Shown: positions 51,978 through 60,919, counted from the stretch's first letter. The stretch: 64,000 bases of DNA from G963556115 sp963678205 (GCA_963678205.1 OY782760.1:3224001-3288000); one strand, 5' to 3'. Program-made: numbers and translations. Notes: generated by a model from the sequence alone, not told the origin.

Positions 51978-53363
51978 CTACAATACTAATTCAAATTTCT
52001 CTTCAGGTGATTCAACATCCTTCTTAGAAAGGAATATATCAAGCATTTTTTCTACAAGCCTTAGTGCACCGGTATATCCTACAGATGGGAAGTAAGAGTG
52101 ACCAATACGGTCATAGATTGGAAAACCATGACGAAGTAGAGGAATGCCCTCATCACGCGAAATATACTTACCATATGTGTTACCAATCATGAGATCCACT
52201 GGATCATTCTTAATAAGCTGGTGCAGAAGGAACATATCTGCCTGCTGACCGATATAAACATTCTCAGCAACATACTTCTCACCAAGAGCAGCTTCAAGCC
52301 TTCTACGAAGTGCCTTATCACCAGGAGTACCAGTAATTATATATGCTGGTATCATATCAAGATCAACTATGAACTGCGCAAGTGACACTAACTGATCTGG
52401 ATCCCCATAAAGAGCAACTCTCTTACCGTAGAAATACTGATGCATATCAGTGATAATATCAACCAGTCTACCACGTTCTTTTGTTATCTCTTGCGGAACA
52501 GCCACTCCTGCAACTTTACGTAGAGTATTAATAAACTTGTCCGTAGCAGAAATACCTATTGGAAGTTCGATAACTGAAGGCTTTACTTTACACTTTACAT
52601 CAAGTGCTTTTGCTCCTGCAGCAGAACAAGTTGGTCCTAGAGCAACCGTTGCTTGAGAACTTCCTGATTTAGCAATATCCTCAACTGTTGCACCGCCATC
52701 TGGATAGAACTTATGCTTACCTGTATTAGGAGTGTCAAGAACATCTGAAGTATCGGGGAACATAATAGTATCAATTCCCATAACATTACAAAGTCTCTTT
52801 ATCTCTCGCATATCTGATGGTTCAACCCAACCAGGAATAATATTTACTGTACGAAGCTTATCTTCTGAAGATTCAGCAAGTCCATCGACCATACCTTTAA
52901 CCATGTTAGAAAACCCTGTAACATGAGAGCCTACATAACTAGGTGTATTACAGTATATGATTTTTTTACCTTCAGGTACTTTACCCTCATCTTTAGCTTT
53001 CTTACTGATCTGAGTCAAGTCATCACCAATAGTCTCAGAAAGACATGTAGTATGAACTGCGATAACTTCAGGATTATATACTGTAAAGATATTATTAATT
53101 GCCTGGACTAAATTTGCCTGCCCACCAAAAACTGAACTACCTTCTGTGAATGAACTTGTTGCAGCCATCACAGGTTCCTTATAATGACGAGTTAGAGCAG
53201 AACGATGATACGCACAGCACCCCTGTGACCCATGACTATGTGGCAAACATCCATGGACACCCAGAGCAGCATACATTGCACCTATCGGCTGACAAGTCTT
53301 AGCAGGGTTTACCGTCAGCGCTTTACGCTCTTTAATCTCTTTTTTTGTATGTCGTAAAAGCAT
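51978..53363 (-). CDS. nifK: Nitrogenase MoFe protein beta chain
   Basis: A 461-residue beta subunit of dinitrogenase. P-cluster ligands are Cys24 (AKTCQPIGA), Cys49 (GSQGCC) and Cys107 (TTCLSETIGDD). It lacks the roughly 45-residue N-terminal extension of the Azotobacter chain, as in the clostridial and green sulfur types. It forms an alpha2-beta2 tetramer with NifD. 108 bases after nifD. Confidence 0.96.
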   Translation of the reverse strand: MLLRHTKKEIKERKALTVNPAKTCQPIGAMYAALGVHGCLPHSHGSQGCCAYHRSALTRHYKEPVMAATSSFTEGSSVFGGQANLVQAINNIFTVYNPEVIAVHTTCLSETIGDDLTQISKKAKDEGKVPEGKKIIYCNTPSYVGSHVTGFSNMVKGMVDGLAESSEDKLRTVNIIPGWVEPSDMREIKRLCNVMGIDTIMFPDTSDVLDTPNTGKHKFYPDGGATVEDIAKSGSSQATVALGPTCSAAGAKALDVKCKVKPSVIELPIGISATDKFINTLRKVAGVAVPQEITKERGRLVDIITDMHQYFYGKRVALYGDPDQLVSLAQFIVDLDMIPAYIITGTPGDKALRRRLEAALGEKYVAENVYIGQQADMFLLHQLIKNDPVDLMIGNTYGKYISRDEGIPLLRHGFPIYDRIGHSYFPSVGYTGALRLVEKMLDIFLSKKDVESPEEKFELVL

Positions 53364-53471
53364 TAAACTTCTCCTATTATTTTACAATTCACGCATTTTT
53401 TGCGGTAATATACTTATAATTTAAAGCCATACTCGCAGCGCTGTCGGTGGCTACACACCACCTTGCAGGCA

Positions 53472-55106
53472 TTATGAAGCGTTATAAGTTGCTTCGATAG
53501 TTGGTTCTGATGTCTTTGCCCAAGGAGCATTTACATGACGCCAAATATTTGCATTTACTAAGCGATCAATCTCAACATACCAGTTTTTTGCTCCTTCAAA
53601 TGCTGCATATGGACCGCCATAATCATAACTATGAAGCTGCTTACAAGGGATCCCCTTCTTCTGTACGCTATATTTTTCTTTAATACCAGCACAGTAAATA
53701 TCAGGCTTATAATAATCAATAAGTTGCCCAGTCTCATACTCATTCAAGTCATCGACAACTAGAGTATCATTTTTCATAGCAGGCATCATTCCTTCGTACT
53801 CTTTGAAAGGGACACCATCTGCAGCAAGCTTTGCAAGTTCTTCTTCAGATTTACGAGGGTTATATCTCTCAGGGTCTGCGGTAACCTCAAGTTCTTCAAT
53901 ATTTCTACTATCCGCATCTACTTTGATAGATGGCAAGACCTTACGTCCCTCGTAATCATCGCGGTGGGCAAATTCATAACCAGCAGCAACCGTACCCATA
54001 CCAATATCATTGAATAATTCCTGATAATGATGTGCACGACTACCGCCAACAAATAACATTGCAGTCTTTCCGTTACAGCGTGAGCGAACTTCATCACGAA
54101 GAGGAATAAGACTTGCCATCTCTTCGGCAATAACCTCTTCCACTTTATCTATAAGCTCCTTCTCTCCAAAGAACTGTGCAATCTTACGTAGTGACTTAGC
54201 TGTAGCCTCTGGACCAATAAAGTTTGTCTTAATCCAAGGCACACCAAACTTCTTCTCAATCATATCTGCAACATAGTTGATAGATCTATGACACATTACA
54301 CCATTAAGATCAGCATGATGTGCTATCTCCATAGTATCAATTGTTGAGTTACCTGAGAAGGTAGAAAGTAATGTAATGCCACACTTCTTGAGTAAATCTT
54401 CAATAACAAATGCATCACCACCAATATTATACTCACCAAGAAGATTGAATTTATACTTGCCTTCAGGTACTTCATCATTGTTACCAATAACATGCTTAAA
54501 CAACTGGTTATTTGCAATATGGTGACCAGCAGACTGTGACACACCTTTATAACCTTCGCAAGAGAATCCGAATACATTAATACCAAGTTTTTCCTTCATC
54601 TTCTTACAAACCTGATGAACATCATCGCCAATTAGTCCTACCGGACAAGTTGAGAAAACAGATATATTCTTTGGCTTAAAATTATCATATGCTTCCTGAA
54701 TAGCAGCAGCCAATTTTTTTTCTCCTCCGAAAATGATCTCGCTATCTTCCATATCTGTTGAAAAACAGTATGTCATATATTGATCATGCTCGTCTGATGC
54801 AGGCTTTGTTTGGTTACGTCTTGTAAGCCATGAGTAAAAGCCACAACCAATTGGTCCATGTGTAATATTAATGATATCACGAGTTGGACCAAGTACCACA
54901 CCCTTACATCCAGCGTAGCAGCAACCTCTCATTGTAATTATACCAGGTACAGTTCGTACGTTAGCATTGATTTCAGGTACTTGATCGCCTTCCTCAACCT
55001 TATTTATAACAAACTGCTTAGCACGCTTCCTGGCGACCTTAGGAGGATACTTCGAAAGTATTTCCTCTTTAATAACATTTGGGTCTAGTGTTTTATTCTC
55101 ACTCAT
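53472..55106 (-). CDS. nifD: Nitrogenase MoFe protein alpha chain
   Basis: A 544-residue alpha subunit carrying the FeMo-cofactor active site. P-cluster ligands Cys62, Cys88 and Cys154 stand at the same numbers as in Azotobacter. Cofactor ligands are Cys272 (VMCHRS) and His492 (QLHSYDYGGPY); Gln191 and His195 next to the cofactor are present. An insertion of about 50 residues around 390-450 is shared with clostridial-type NifD. A Mo enzyme is indicated by nifEN, nifV and the lack of a delta subunit gene. Confidence 0.98.
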   Translation of the reverse strand: MSENKTLDPNVIKEEILSKYPPKVARKRAKQFVINKVEEGDQVPEINANVRTVPGIITMRGCCYAGCKGVVLGPTRDIINITHGPIGCGFYSWLTRRNQTKPASDEHDQYMTYCFSTDMEDSEIIFGGEKKLAAAIQEAYDNFKPKNISVFSTCPVGLIGDDVHQVCKKMKEKLGINVFGFSCEGYKGVSQSAGHHIANNQLFKHVIGNNDEVPEGKYKFNLLGEYNIGGDAFVIEDLLKKCGITLLSTFSGNSTIDTMEIAHHADLNGVMCHRSINYVADMIEKKFGVPWIKTNFIGPEATAKSLRKIAQFFGEKELIDKVEEVIAEEMASLIPLRDEVRSRCNGKTAMLFVGGSRAHHYQELFNDIGMGTVAAGYEFAHRDDYEGRKVLPSIKVDADSRNIEELEVTADPERYNPRKSEEELAKLAADGVPFKEYEGMMPAMKNDTLVVDDLNEYETGQLIDYYKPDIYCAGIKEKYSVQKKGIPCKQLHSYDYGGPYAAFEGAKNWYVEIDRLVNANIWRHVNAPWAKTSEPTIEATYNAS

Positions 55107-55156
55107 TGTGAAAACTCCTATAATTATCTAACATCTTAGATACCAGCCTGAATGGA

Positions 55157-55543
55157 TTACGAATCACCATTCTCGTCAAGCACGGCATCACCCGAATCTC
55201 CAGTTCGTACTCTGAATGCTTCTTCTACCGGTTTTATAAAGATCTTACCATCACCTTTCTGTCCGGTCTGATTTACTTTGATAATTGTCTGCACAGCAGT
55301 ATCAACCATCTTATCAGGTACAACAATCGTAATCATTCTTTTGGGTATCAGCTTTGGGCCTCCGAGCTGATTTATTGCTTCTTCAACGCCATCTTCAGCA
55401 CCTTGCAGCAAGAGATAATCTACCTGCCCTTTACCTCTACCTACTACTTTTCTTGCAGTAAATGAAGGGAGATCAACTGCGGCAAGCGCTTCTTTTGTAG
55501 CGTTCATCATATTCATGCGAATAATCGCTAAAATCTCTTTCAT
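55157..55543 (-). CDS. nifI2: PII-like nitrogenase regulator NifI2
   Basis: A 128-residue PII-family protein. With NifI1 it binds dinitrogenase when fixed nitrogen is plentiful and blocks its contact with NifH; 2-oxoglutarate relieves this. The RKVVGRGKGQ segment starts the T-loop and GDGKIFIKPVEEAFRVRTG is the PII C-terminal signature. The ATG at 55543 has AGGAG at good spacing, so the 13 codons upstream in the open frame are not counted. Position between nifI1 and nifD is typical. Confidence 0.93.
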   Translation of the reverse strand: MKEILAIIRMNMMNATKEALAAVDLPSFTARKVVGRGKGQVDYLLLQGAEDGVEEAINQLGGPKLIPKRMITIVVPDKMVDTAVQTIIKVNQTGQKGDGKIFIKPVEEAFRVRTGDSGDAVLDENGDS

Positions 55544-55650
55544 TTCAAACTCTCCTAATAATAAAAGCATAACCTGTGTCATATTTACTTTTCACAGCCA
55601 ATGCTTTAAAAATAATTCTAAGCAATCTGCCTTCTTAATATCTAAAAGTC

Positions 55651-55977
55651 TTACAACTCTTTCAGACCAGAACTTACAGTATATGCTTCATCAACAACCG
55701 AGACAAAAATCTTACCGTCACCGAAAGCACCTTTATTACCAGAACGTGCTGCTTTAAGAATAGTTTCAACAACAAAGTCTTTGTCATCATCATTGATAAC
55801 CGTAAAAATCATTTCTTTAGGAAGTTCGTCATACGAGATTTCACCAACTTTTACACCACGCTGTTTACCTCTACCATACACATCCATCTTCGTAACTGAA
55901 GGGAAGCCGGCATACATTAGAGCAGCGAGGACCTCATCAACTTTTTCAGGCCTCACAACCGCACGTATCATCAACAT
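55651..55977 (-). CDS. nifI1: PII-like nitrogenase regulator NifI1
   Basis: A 108-residue PII-family protein, partner of NifI2 in post-translational switch-off of nitrogenase by ammonium. MDVYGRGKQRGVKVGEISYD marks the T-loop and GDGKIFVSVVDEAYTVSSG the conserved C-terminal signature. It lies between nifH and nifI2, the position characteristic of anaerobe and archaeal nif operons. Confidence 0.94.
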   Translation of the reverse strand: MLMIRAVVRPEKVDEVLAALMYAGFPSVTKMDVYGRGKQRGVKVGEISYDELPKEMIFTVINDDDKDFVVETILKAARSGNKGAFGDGKIFVSVVDEAYTVSSGLKEL

Positions 55978-56017
55978 TATTTATTCTCCTATGATTGAAT
56001 AATTCTTTGTTCACAAC

Positions 56018-56037
56018 GCAGTACTTCCGAATACTGC
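56018..56037 (-). promoter_or_regulatory. Stem-loop between nifH and nifI1
   Basis: GCAGTATT and AGTACTGC on the minus strand form an 8-bp stem (one wobble) with a four-base loop, 157 bases after the nifH stop. There is no T-run, so it is not a terminator. It could stabilise the nifH part of the mRNA, which is usually needed in excess. Confidence 0.45.
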
Positions 56038-56194
56038 AAGTGGCAACAAACCAAACGTACTACATAATCTAAGCCATAAGCGGCGAAAAAATACTTTTTG
56101 TTGGTTTTAAATTACAATTCAATTTATTACTCAAGCGAGTGCGAGTATAATCAAATTAGTTTTAGCACTTTCATCACCGCTTAATGGAGACAAC

Positions 56195-57022
56195 TTATTT
56201 ATCAAATAGACCGAATTCCATAAGAAGCTCTTCTAGTTCCTCAATTTCAAGTGGCTTAGGTACAACAAACATATCATTGCCATCAATATTTTTTGCAAGA
56301 GAGCGATACTCATCAGCCTGATTAGCTTCAGCATTCCAGTCAATAACAGTTTTTCGGTTGATCTCTGCACGCTGTACATCATTATCACGAGGTACAAAAT
56401 GAATCATCTGAGTACCAATTTTTTTAGCTAGCTGCTCAATCATTTCTTTTTCATTATCTACATTGCGGCTGTTACAAATAAGTCCACCAAGTCTTACACC
56501 ACCAGCTTCTGCAAATTTCATGATACCTTTACAGATATTATTCGCAGCATACATTGCCATCATTTCACCAGAGCAAACAATATAAATTTCTTCAGCTTTA
56601 CCGTCACGGATAGGCATTGCAAACCCACCACATACAACGTCACCAAGTACATCATAAAAAGCATAATCAAGTCCTTCACTCTCATCGTATGCACCAAGCT
56701 GTTCAAGCATATTGATAGAAGTGATAATACCACGACCTGCACACCCTACACCAGGTTCCGGACCACCTGATTCTACATTCCAAGTGCCGCCATATCCTGC
56801 TTTACGGATATCCTCTAGTTCGACGTCTTCACCCTCCTCACGTAGAGTATCAAGAACAGTCTTCTGAGCCAGACCACCTAGAAGCAGACGTGTTGAGTCA
56901 GCTTTTGGGTCACATCCAACAACCATAACCTTCTTTCCCAGTTCCGCCAAAGCGGCTACGGTATTCTGAGTAGTTGTTGACTTACCAATACCACCCTTCC
57001 CATAAATAGCAACTTTTCTCAT
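56195..57022 (-). CDS. nifH: Nitrogenase iron protein
   Basis: A 275-residue ATP-dependent reductase of dinitrogenase. The P-loop is GKGGIGKST (8-16). The [4Fe-4S] cluster between two subunits is held by Cys94 (GVGCAGRG) and Cys131 (DVVCGGFAMP). Arg97 is the residue that DraT ADP-ribosylates in some diazotrophs, though NifI1/I2 provide the control seen here. First gene of the nif operon, with a sigma-54 promoter upstream. Confidence 0.99.
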   Translation of the reverse strand: MRKVAIYGKGGIGKSTTTQNTVAALAELGKKVMVVGCDPKADSTRLLLGGLAQKTVLDTLREEGEDVELEDIRKAGYGGTWNVESGGPEPGVGCAGRGIITSINMLEQLGAYDESEGLDYAFYDVLGDVVCGGFAMPIRDGKAEEIYIVCSGEMMAMYAANNICKGIMKFAEAGGVRLGGLICNSRNVDNEKEMIEQLAKKIGTQMIHFVPRDNDVQRAEINRKTVIDWNAEANQADEYRSLAKNIDGNDMFVVPKPLEIEELEELLMEFGLFDK

Positions 57023-57195
57023 TTTAAATCTCCTGTTGTGGTATTACCACATTTGTCACAGACAAACATATCGCTACAAAGGTTAACAATTGATCGTTAT
57101 TTGCAACTGAACATTTATCCAAATTCCAAAATACCAAATTGCGTCTCATCAAGTTGTGTGTTTATATTTTCGTTCTTGTGTTATGCGTTTAAGTA

Positions 57196-57211
57196 AGCCA
57201 TAAGTGTGCCA
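57196..57211 (-). promoter_or_regulatory. Sigma-54 (-24/-12) promoter of the nif operon
   Basis: The minus strand reads TGGCACACTTATGGCT. GG and GC are exactly 10 bases apart, as sigma-54 RNA polymerase requires, with a perfect TGGCAC -24 box and a one-mismatch -12 box. It lies about 175 bases upstream of nifH. Confidence 0.8.
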
Positions 57212-57543
57212 GGATTTTTTCTTTCTCATTTTTCCAATATTTTTATTATGTAATAATCAATAATGTACTAGTTTTCTTAGACAATAATGATTTAATGTTT
57301 TTTATTTAATGTTGTATCAAATATGTCACAACACTTTTTTTTAAAGTTACATTTTACATACAAATTTGTAACACACGATTAATACCCAAAAGCCATACAA
57401 CTATAACTTACTTTATATCAATTAGTTACCAAATCACCCAACAATTTTGTCACTAGAGTGAAATTTTTGTCCCTTGACAATTTTGGTACAGGCTATCTTA
57501 TTATGTATCAAACAGTAGCGACCTATCCATACAAATAGTCGAC
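57212..57543. other. nif upstream regulatory region
   Basis: AT-rich, gene-free. It holds the candidate activator sites at 57442-57486 and a direct repeat of ATTTAATGTT around 57290-57315. I find no canonical TGT-N10-ACA NifA site. Confidence 0.55.
57442..57486. promoter_or_regulatory. Cluster of AATTTTGTC-type sites, candidate enhancer
   Basis: CAATTTTGTCACT (57442-57454) is followed by AAATTTTTGTCCC (57461-57473) and the inverted form TTGACAATTTTG (57475-57486). The last two form a TTGTC-N4-GACAA palindrome. The first is identical over 13 bases to a site upstream of modA (60684-60696). Both lie 150-250 bases upstream of a sigma-54 promoter, a normal enhancer distance. Confidence 0.55.
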
Positions 57544-57583
57544 AATTAAGCGAGGCAGGAATCCCCGCCTCGCTTAATTTTTT
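57544..57583 (+). terminator. Strong intrinsic terminator facing away from nifH
   Basis: AATTAAGCGAGGC and GCCTCGCTTAATT form a perfect 13-bp stem, followed on the plus strand by TTTTTT. On the minus strand no T-run follows. No plus-strand gene precedes it, so it either ends a short noncoding transcript from the nif upstream region or works inefficiently for the decayed HlyD gene on the other strand. Confidence 0.75.
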
Positions 57584-57600
57584 GTACTTTCTAAAACAGA

Positions 57601-57933
57601 TTAATTACTGATTTTATCAAGAATAGATGCTGCAGGCCCAACCCGAAGTTTTACTTTTTCTGGAACGGTTTTGATTTTTATTCTTACTAGATTTTTTTGA
57701 ATAAGTCTAATCCACTCAAAAGTAAGTCTAACATTAGCAAAGAGATTATTCCCTTGACTCCCGCTAATTCTCACTATTCCCCAACCAATACTCTGAACTT
57801 CTGCTCCTAGTTGTAAATCAGGGTATCCCATAAATGCCACAATAACGTTATCACCTATCTTCACATTACCTACTTCATCTTCTAGAAAGAATACATATAT
57901 TAAATAACTGGAAGTATCAATCAAAGCAAACAT
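57601..57933 (-). pseudogene. C-terminal remnant of an HlyD-type membrane fusion protein
   Basis: An open frame of 110 residues resembling only the end of an EmrA/AaeA-type efflux adaptor. It runs from the last beta domain (VKIGDNVIVAFMGYPDLQLGAEV) to the typical FANVRLTFEWIRLIQKNLVRIKI. The N-terminal membrane anchor, coiled coil and lipoyl domains, about 180 residues, are missing. It sits after the broken FUSC gene in the order expected for such a pair. It is almost surely not functional. Confidence 0.72.
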
Positions 57934-57959
57934 TGATTTTTAGCAATAGCTTGAGAACA

Positions 57960-60024
57960 TATAAATATTTGAAAATTAGATTTGTATAACCATAGATTAG
58001 ACTATAGAATAAGAAGTATTACTTTATAAAAAGTAAGTATAAAAATTACTACAAAACAGACAAAGAGTAGCATTACATGTTAAAAACATTTTGTCACCCC
58101 TAGACGCATCAAAACTATGATAATAAGATACGCCATCAGTACTCCGACAATACTTACCAACAGCAATGATGTTATATATACGCCAAAAATATTAATCTCT
58201 CAGGATATAATCCCCATAAAAAACACTCTATTTCATACACTATAATAATTGATTTACAACATAAATTCTTTCACTACACTTATATCAATAGTACCAATTA
58301 CCCTACGGTACTTTTGAGCATATAAAGCTGCTGCATCATGATACGCTCGATACTTGTAAACTCTTTCACAAAGAACCTCATTTCCTTTACTAAAAGAGCA
58401 GTACAATTTAATTATCTTATCAATTTTTCTATTTACTTCTATTCTATAAGACGTTGACCATTCTCTATAATTCATAAAATCAGCTTCAAACTGTTTCATC
58501 AATTCATCAACAGAAATTAACTCTGCAAAAACTGTTATTTTTTTAAATAAATAGCAACAGCTTTAATATCATCATTTATTTTTCAAGATTACTTGAATTA
58601 ATTTCAGTTAAACCTTTAACTTTTTTTGTATAGATCCAGTCGCATATTTTATCCGGTAATGTTCTTACATTATAATTATATACTTTTCTCTCAGGTACTG
58701 ACTATACTAGCGCCAACTCTTTTATTCATATTTATGGGCAATCTCTCCGAACTAATCCAAAATCTTTGAAAGAATCCTAATACCATATTTTCAAGATACA
58801 TTGACTCTAAAAAAGAAGCCATTAATATTAATGTCAAAAAAATTAGGCAAACATAATTGAACTTGTAATGACCTGAAGAAATGAATATTTCTGGACATTT
58901 GTAATAGGAGCAAGCGCAAATATTATATCCCACCCCAATAATCTACTCATTGCCTGCTCTTTTTTCTAAAGAGATATGATACCCAAAAAAGTAAACACAA
59001 AAACAACTCACCAAAGCACATAAAAAGCGCTTAAATGCAACAAAGCAACTATATATAATATAACTGCAAAGATAAAACTCAAATAAGCAGGCTTTATTAT
59101 TGAAAACACGGAGATTTTATGAGAAGTTTGAAAAGCCATGGTTAGACTTGTCCCCATTATAATAAAACCAGTACTACCCTGTACCCTTATATATATATCC
59201 AGAGCATAAATGTTGCCATAATGAATACCTTTTTAATGATTCACTATAGTATGACTTCTTTTTAAAAACTATACACTCAACTAAATCACCACATAACGAT
59301 CAATTTTATCGATTATTTTTCGAATTAATTCTACATTCGCTTTATCAAGTTCAGGTAATTTTTCCATCTTACTCATATCAACTGAAAGTCCACTTGGTAT
59401 ATCTCTGGCGAAGCTATTTTTGAACTAGTTCTGCTAATAACGCATTGGATTTGATATGATTATCAACTCTCGAAATATTCTATGGTAATAATCTAAAATT
59501 ATTCAAATTTTCCTGATACTGATTATTAAAGCTCTCAAATAAATTAATAACAATTCTAATTAAATTTTTTGAAGACCTCTCTGGCCATATTATAATATTA
59601 ACGAGAATCTCAACAACGATTCCCATACCTGTTTCTCAAACTCAAAGTACAGCAACTTGAAATATATACTTAGTATTTATACCATCCTTAGGTATATAGC
59701 TCTAAAGAAACATAATGTAAATCTTCCTGTGCTCATATAAACACAAAAAAACAGGTCAATAGACATCAATATAAGAAACATCCATCTGTTCTGGGGAAGG
59801 ATTGATAGAAATAATAAATGCAGAGTGCGGAGCGACTAAAGTTCCTAACAGCCTGAGTCCTGCTTTACCTATAGATTGTCCGACAGATGGTAGATTTGTA
59901 AATATTATAGTAAAAACAGCCCAGACAGGTTGCCCCAATCATGAGAAAGTGCTATTGCATATGCTATAACTATTTAAAGAGCAACTTTAAATGAATTATT
60001 TGCTTCACGAGAAACACTTAACAT
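57960..60024 (-). pseudogene. Decayed FUSC-family (AaeB-like) efflux transporter gene
   Basis: From an ATG at 60024 the minus strand encodes MLSVSREANNSFKVAL, a stop, then IVIAYAIALSHDW. One base is lost in a G run near 59933-59936. The next frame continues GQPVWAVFTIIFTNLPSVGQ and SIGKAGLRLLGTLVA, the first membrane hairpin of FUSC exporters. Around 59650-59450 GIVVEILVNIIIWPE appears after further breaks. A later frame ends DRYVVI near 59285. ORFs at 58691-58933 and 58254-58502 are probably further pieces. Total span (about 2 kb) fits a 650-residue FUSC protein. The lower boundary is estimated. Confidence 0.7.
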
Positions 60025-60134
60025 AGGCGTACTTTAACTTGTATATTTTTTCCGTATAGCATTAAATTAGAAATAATGATTCATTTTAATGTGTGTTCAA
60101 AATACACAAAAAACCACATAAAGCCGATCAAAAA

Positions 60135-60530
60135 TCATTCATAACCAAGTTCATTACGTACAAGTCCCGTAACCTCTATCATGTCATCAATCTGCTCAGA
60201 AGTCAACCCATTCACAGAGAACGCATCAGCAAGAGGGCACAAATTTTGTAGCGACTCAAGTTTTTTCAACCGCTCTGCAAGTTCTGGAGGAAATGGCTTT
60301 ATTCTTTCATAAGAATCAATCAAATCTGAAAAAGTATGGTTATCAGCAATATCTTCATTTGAAAGAAGAAATGCCATAAAATATTTTTCTATAGTCATTC
60401 CAAGAAGATTGTAACAAATATCTGCATTAAATACTTCAGGACGATTCTTCCAACCATTCACACTGGTTTTATGGTAGCGTCTAGCTTCTGCAAGGAATTC
60501 GCTTGCGCTGCTTTTTTCTTGAACAAACAT
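60135..60530 (-). CDS. HEPN-like small helical protein
   Basis: A 131-residue helical protein resembling HEPN domains: YNLLGMTIEKYFMAFLLSN for the central helix and a final helix MIEVTGLVRNELGYE. The HEPN ribonuclease motif Rx4-6H is incomplete because no His follows the Arg, so catalytic RNase activity is unlikely. AAAGGAG at good spacing supports the start. It lies alone between the decayed efflux operon and modABC with no nucleotidyltransferase partner. Function unknown. Confidence 0.7.
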   Translation of the reverse strand: MFVQEKSSASEFLAEARRYHKTSVNGWKNRPEVFNADICYNLLGMTIEKYFMAFLLSNEDIADNHTFSDLIDSYERIKPFPPELAERLKKLESLQNLCPLADAFSVNGLTSEQIDDMIEVTGLVRNELGYE

Positions 60531-60845
60531 TTTATCTCCTTTAAGTAATTCTTCGTATTATACTGATATGTTGTAATGCAATCATTGTTCCACATCAGCA
60601 TATAAACAAAGATATTACCTTATTTGCAATATGTTATAATTATTTACTCCTTACTAATTTAAAAAGCATTAGATGAATACTATCAATTTTGTCACTTTCT
60701 ACACTAAAAAATAACAATTTCGTCAGAAAACAAATAATATATAGCCCAGCAAAACCACAAGGATATATAAGAATAAAATCATACCATCTTTTTCTACCGT
60801 ACTATAATGCCAATATAACCAACACCACAGGATTATCTACTAAAC
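60531..60845. other. Gene-free region upstream of the mod promoter
   Basis: About 315 bases. It holds the candidate activator sites at 60684-60727; a short plus-strand ORF here (60689-60877) spans the promoter and is not credible. Confidence 0.6.
60684..60727. promoter_or_regulatory. Candidate enhancer sites upstream of modA
   Basis: CAATTTTGTCACT (60684-60696) and CAATTTCGTCAGA (60715-60727) are 31 bases apart, close to three helical turns, in the same orientation. The first is identical to the 13-mer at 57442-57454 upstream of nifH. They lie 120-165 bases before the sigma-54 promoter. Confidence 0.55.
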
Positions 60846-60860
60846 TGGCACATCATTTGC
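60846..60860 (+). promoter_or_regulatory. Sigma-54 (-24/-12) promoter of modABC
   Basis: TGGCACATCATTTGC matches the consensus TGGCAC-N5-TTGC fully, with GG and GC 10 bases apart. The start site would be near 60872, about 48 bases before modA. Confidence 0.88.
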
Positions 60861-60900
60861 CACATATAATTATATAACATATTATTACTGTATATGGCAA
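60857..60900. promoter_or_regulatory. Inverted repeat over the mod promoter start
   Basis: TTGCCACATATA (60857-60868) is mirrored by TATATGGCAA (60891-60900). The left arm overlaps the -12 box and the right arm lies just past the start site. AT-rich half-sites of this kind recall ModE operators (TATAT-rich arms), so molybdate repression is a fair guess, not proven. Confidence 0.45.
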
Positions 60901-60919
60901 ACCCAAAAAGGAGATTACA

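Noticed and set aside
57196..57600. Canonical NifA sites (TGT-N10-ACA) upstream of nifH
   Set aside because: No copy with correct 10-base spacing was found by eye; near matches have 12-base spacing.
60689..60877. 62-codon ORF upstream of modA
   Set aside because: It runs through the sigma-54 promoter, has no ribosome site and no recognisable feature.
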